DNA of 15,823 nucleotides, from NCBI GenBank assembly GCA_030638305.1, contig DAOWEW010000136.1:1-15823 (forward strand), in the 5' to 3' direction. The notes under the pieces were generated by a model, which did not search any database, had not been told where the DNA came from, and was given only the letters and a program-made list of their open reading frames with translations. Below are positions 14,042 through 15,823 of the stretch, one piece after another (positions within the stretch are counted from its first letter, which is position 1; each line of letters opens with the position of its first letter). Source of the stretch: Desulfobacteraceae bacterium. GTDB lineage: Bacteria > Desulfobacterota > Desulfobacteria > Desulfobacterales > ETH-SRB1. The translations under genes were made by a program, and so were the position numbers.

Positions 14042-14824
14042 CTAAAGTGTTGCATCTTTTGCGATAATCAGTTCTGCTGTTTTTTTTCCCGAGAGAAGCA
14101 TTCCTCCGAAGATCGGACCCATTCTGGGACCTCCAAAAGCTGCGTTAGCCGACATTCCTGCAACATATACGCCCGGGCAGATTTCTCTGGTATTTTCAAT
14201 TGTAAGTTCTTCTGCCTTCTCTGCCCACATTGATCGTTCTCCCATTATGCGTCCGGTTTCAGTATTCAACTTCATATCTGCCTTTCGCTCAATAACATGA
14301 AGAAGCTCTGTAGCATGGCCGGTCGCTTCAACAATATTTTTTGTCTTAATTGTAAGAGGGTCAACATGGAGCCCTGCACTTTCCACAGGCGACCATATAA
14401 TAACAAGGCCGGTAACGCGATTTTCCCGAATTACAACGTCTTCGGCGCTCATGCAATTAAAAATTTTTGCCCCGGCCTTGGTTGCATATGAGCATATTGT
14501 ACTAACGCATTCAACGGCATCCGCTGTAAAATATCCCGGAAGATATTCTCTTGTTTCAATATCAAATATATCCAGTATTTTTTTTCCTTCTTCTTGAACC
14601 ACTATTTCGTTAAACATCATTCCTCCCCCCCACATTCCTCCGCCTATACTTAATTTGCGTTCAAAAAGAGCTACCTTTTTGCCTGCTTTTGCAAGAAAGT
14701 ATGAGGCTACAAGTCCGGATGGGCCTCCGCCGACTATTGCGGTATCAACCTCTGTATATTCCAGAAATTTTTGTGAAAAACGGTCAATTATTGCTCTGGT
14801 TATTATTAGTTCGTCCAATGCCAT
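14042..14824 (-). CDS. thi4: Sulfide-dependent adenosine diphosphate thiazole synthase (Thi4 family)
   Basis: Thi4 builds the thiazole half of thiamine from NAD, glycine and sulphur. The 260-residue size and sequence match the prokaryotic form. The FAD/NAD-binding motif [10 protein letters not shown] is at 31-40, GGGMWGGGM at 61-69, and [19 protein letters not shown] at 223-241. The residue that is the sulphur-donating Cys in yeast and plant suicide enzymes is His153 here (AGLHVDP at 150-156), as in archaeal catalytic Thi4 proteins that take free sulfide; sulfide use is therefore inferred. A GGAG ribosome binding site lies upstream. The gene is 37 bases behind thiDN and replaces the usual thiG/thiS route for the operon. 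No window gene supplies ThiG. Confidence 0.94.
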   Translation of the reverse strand: MALDELIITRAIIDRFSQKFLEYTEVDTAIVGGGPSGLVASYFLAKAGKKVALFERKLSIGGGMWGGGMMFNEIVVQEEGKKILDIFDIETREYLPGYFTADAVECVSTICSYATKAGAKIFNCMSAEDVVIRENRVTGLVIIWSPVESAGLHVDPLTIKTKNIVEATGHATELLHVIERKADMKLNTETGRIMGERSMWAEKAEELTIENTREICPGVYVAGMSANAAFGGPRMGPIFGGMLLSGKKTAELIIAKDATL

Positions 14825-14850
14825 AATGTTAAATACTCCTTTTTAAATAA

Positions 14851-14885
14851 CGGTTGTCGGTTTACGGTTCACGGTTCACGGTTTT
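14851..14885. repeat. Second heptanucleotide array (CGGTTNN x5) overlapping the thiDN stop
   Basis: Five 7-base units (CGGTTGT, CGGTTTA, CGGTTCA, CGGTTCA, CGGTTTT) follow one another without interruption. The array is in one orientation only, unlike the inverted array at 5411-5477. It covers the 3' end of thiDN: its complement encodes the last residues (KTVNREP) and the TAA stop at 14862-14864. Confidence 0.85.
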
Positions 14886-15823
14886 CAATCTTTTTGATAT
14901 ACTCAGCACCTTGTCGACAACATCGGCAGGCTTTTTCCCTATAACCCTTATCATTGGTTCTTTTCCCATATCACCACGGTCAAAAATTATATCAGGTATT
15001 GAATTTCTCTTTGAAAGAACGGAATCAATTCCCCATTTTAAAGAATGACTATCTTTAGATTTCGTATCATCAGGCTCTTCGGATCGATCAAAATTATCCA
15101 CATCAAATCCCAATCCTACGCATATACTGATGATGTCTTCGGAAAGCCTTATATTCATGGCGGATCGGTAGCTTGCATTATATTTCATGGTGCTCAGGAT
15201 TATATCGGCAATATGACTGGAAGCTCCAAAAGCGGGATCACCAAAAGTTTTGGTTTCTTCTCCAATCTTGATAATTCGCCCCGGTATGGCTGCAATGTCT
15301 TCCGGTTTGTTTGCATAAGGTAGCGCATAACCTAAGTTTGATTGTACTTCGGGAATAATATTTCCGCATTTTTCGGCATTTAATCTTTGCAGGGCAGCCT
15401 TAAGCTTTTGAATGCAGTTATATCGTCTGCTTTCCTGCAGAACATGGGCCATGTGGTTTGTCGGACCATGTCCGCCGCCTATATTCAAAGAAAATCGTAT
15501 GGCCGTAGTTATGTACTCTTTTGCTGCTTTTACTGCTTCAAAAACAGATTTTCCTTCAGCAAGCTTTGTAGCAATAGCAGCGGAAAATGTGCATCCGGTA
15601 CCATGAGTATTTTTTGGATCTATCCTCTCAGCAGTAAACTCGTAAAAATTTTTTCCATCATACAAAATATCCACAGAATTACCGGAAAGATGTCCACCCT
15701 TTACAACTACGTTTTTTGCCCCTAAGCCGCAGATAATCTCGGCTGATTTTTTCATGTCGTTAATAGATGACACCTTGATTTTAGTTAGTTCTTCAGCTTC
15801 GGGAATATTTGGTGTAATTACAA
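14862..15823 (-). CDS. thiDN: ThiDN: phosphomethylpyrimidine kinase fused to ThiN thiamine-phosphate synthase (5' end outside window)
   Basis: The reading frame is open to the right edge, so the N-terminal part is missing; 319 complete codons plus two bases are visible. Visible residues 1-140 are the C-terminal part of ThiD, which phosphorylates HMP-P to HMP-PP: it starts at the ThiD block VITPNIPEAEEL, followed by VVVKGGH and the anion-hole motif HGTGCTFSAAIA (GTGC at about 74-77). Residues about 145-319 are a ThiN domain (NIIPEVQSNLGYA, IPGRI, then FGASSHIADIIL), which joins HMP-PP to the thiazole phosphate and replaces ThiE. An internal GTG at 15773 is not the real start because ThiD homology continues upstream of it. 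The last seven residues come from a heptanucleotide repeat and are probably not conserved. The operon promoter and any TPP riboswitch would lie beyond the window. Confidence 0.94.
   Translation of the reverse strand, partial: VITPNIPEAEELTKIKVSSINDMKKSAEIICGLGAKNVVVKGGHLSGNSVDILYDGKNFYEFTAERIDPKNTHGTGCTFSAAIATKLAEGKSVFEAVKAAKEYITTAIRFSLNIGGGHGPTNHMAHVLQESRRYNCIQKLKAALQRLNAEKCGNIIPEVQSNLGYALPYANKPEDIAAIPGRIIKIGEETKTFGDPAFGASSHIADIILSTMKYNASYRSAMNIRLSEDIISICVGLGFDVDNFDRSEEPDDTKSKDSHSLKWGIDSVLSKRNSIPDIIFDRGDMGKEPMIRVIGKKPADVVDKVLSISKRLKTVNREP

Overview
The window looks like chromosome from an anaerobic, AT-rich, Gram-negative bacterium with an LPS outer membrane, most likely a Desulfobacterota (sulfate-reducer-like) lineage. 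The evidence is HldE and LptD (LPS synthesis and export), two large multiheme c-type cytochromes, a sulfide-type Thi4 thiazole synthase, a short-form ThiC, ThrH in place of an ordinary homoserine kinase, and small dispersed repeats of a kind I associate with that group. The taxonomic call is inference; no rRNA is present.

Layout. 1-1591: a partial dispersed repeat, then hldE (minus strand). 1592-1956: remains of an IS200/REP-type (Y1) transposase. 1957-3813: a secreted LamG + SGNH/GDSL esterase-like protein (minus). 4059-4466: hotdog acyl-CoA thioesterase (minus). 4774-6794: hom and thrH, a short threonine-pathway operon (minus) with a heptanucleotide repeat between the genes. 6795-7077: divergent intergenic region largely filled by a 159-bp MITE-like inverted-repeat element. 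7078-10405: purM and lptD (plus). 10406-10648: a repeat-rich, probably regulatory region. 10649-12378: two tandem paralogous multiheme cytochromes, one periplasmic with 11 CXXCH sites plus one CXXCK, and one lipoprotein with 12 CXXCH. A strong bidirectional terminator and a possible 38-codon small gene follow. 12635-15823: a minus-strand thiamine operon thiDN-thi4-thiC; thiDN runs off the right edge.

How the genes fit together. HldE makes ADP-heptose precursor for LPS core and LptD inserts finished LPS in the outer membrane. Hom makes homoserine and ThrH can phosphorylate it, giving a route to threonine. PurM makes aminoimidazole ribotide (AIR), which is both a purine intermediate and the ThiC substrate. 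ThiC (pyrimidine), Thi4 (thiazole, sulfide-dependent type) and ThiDN (HMP-P kinase plus ThiN-type TMP synthase) together cover thiamine phosphate synthesis without ThiG or ThiE. The cytochrome pair is the most distinctive accessory module: a periplasmic and a membrane-anchored, about 12-heme pair built from repeated tetraheme blocks, suggesting electron transfer across the periplasm, with partner proteins not in the window.

No complete unknown defence, CRISPR or phage system was seen. The least explained items are the cytochrome pair and its upstream repeats, the small basic tryptophan-rich ORF, the heptad repeats placed at gene 3' ends, the MITE-like element, and a 12-bp tandem repeat that forms the signal-peptide core of LptD.
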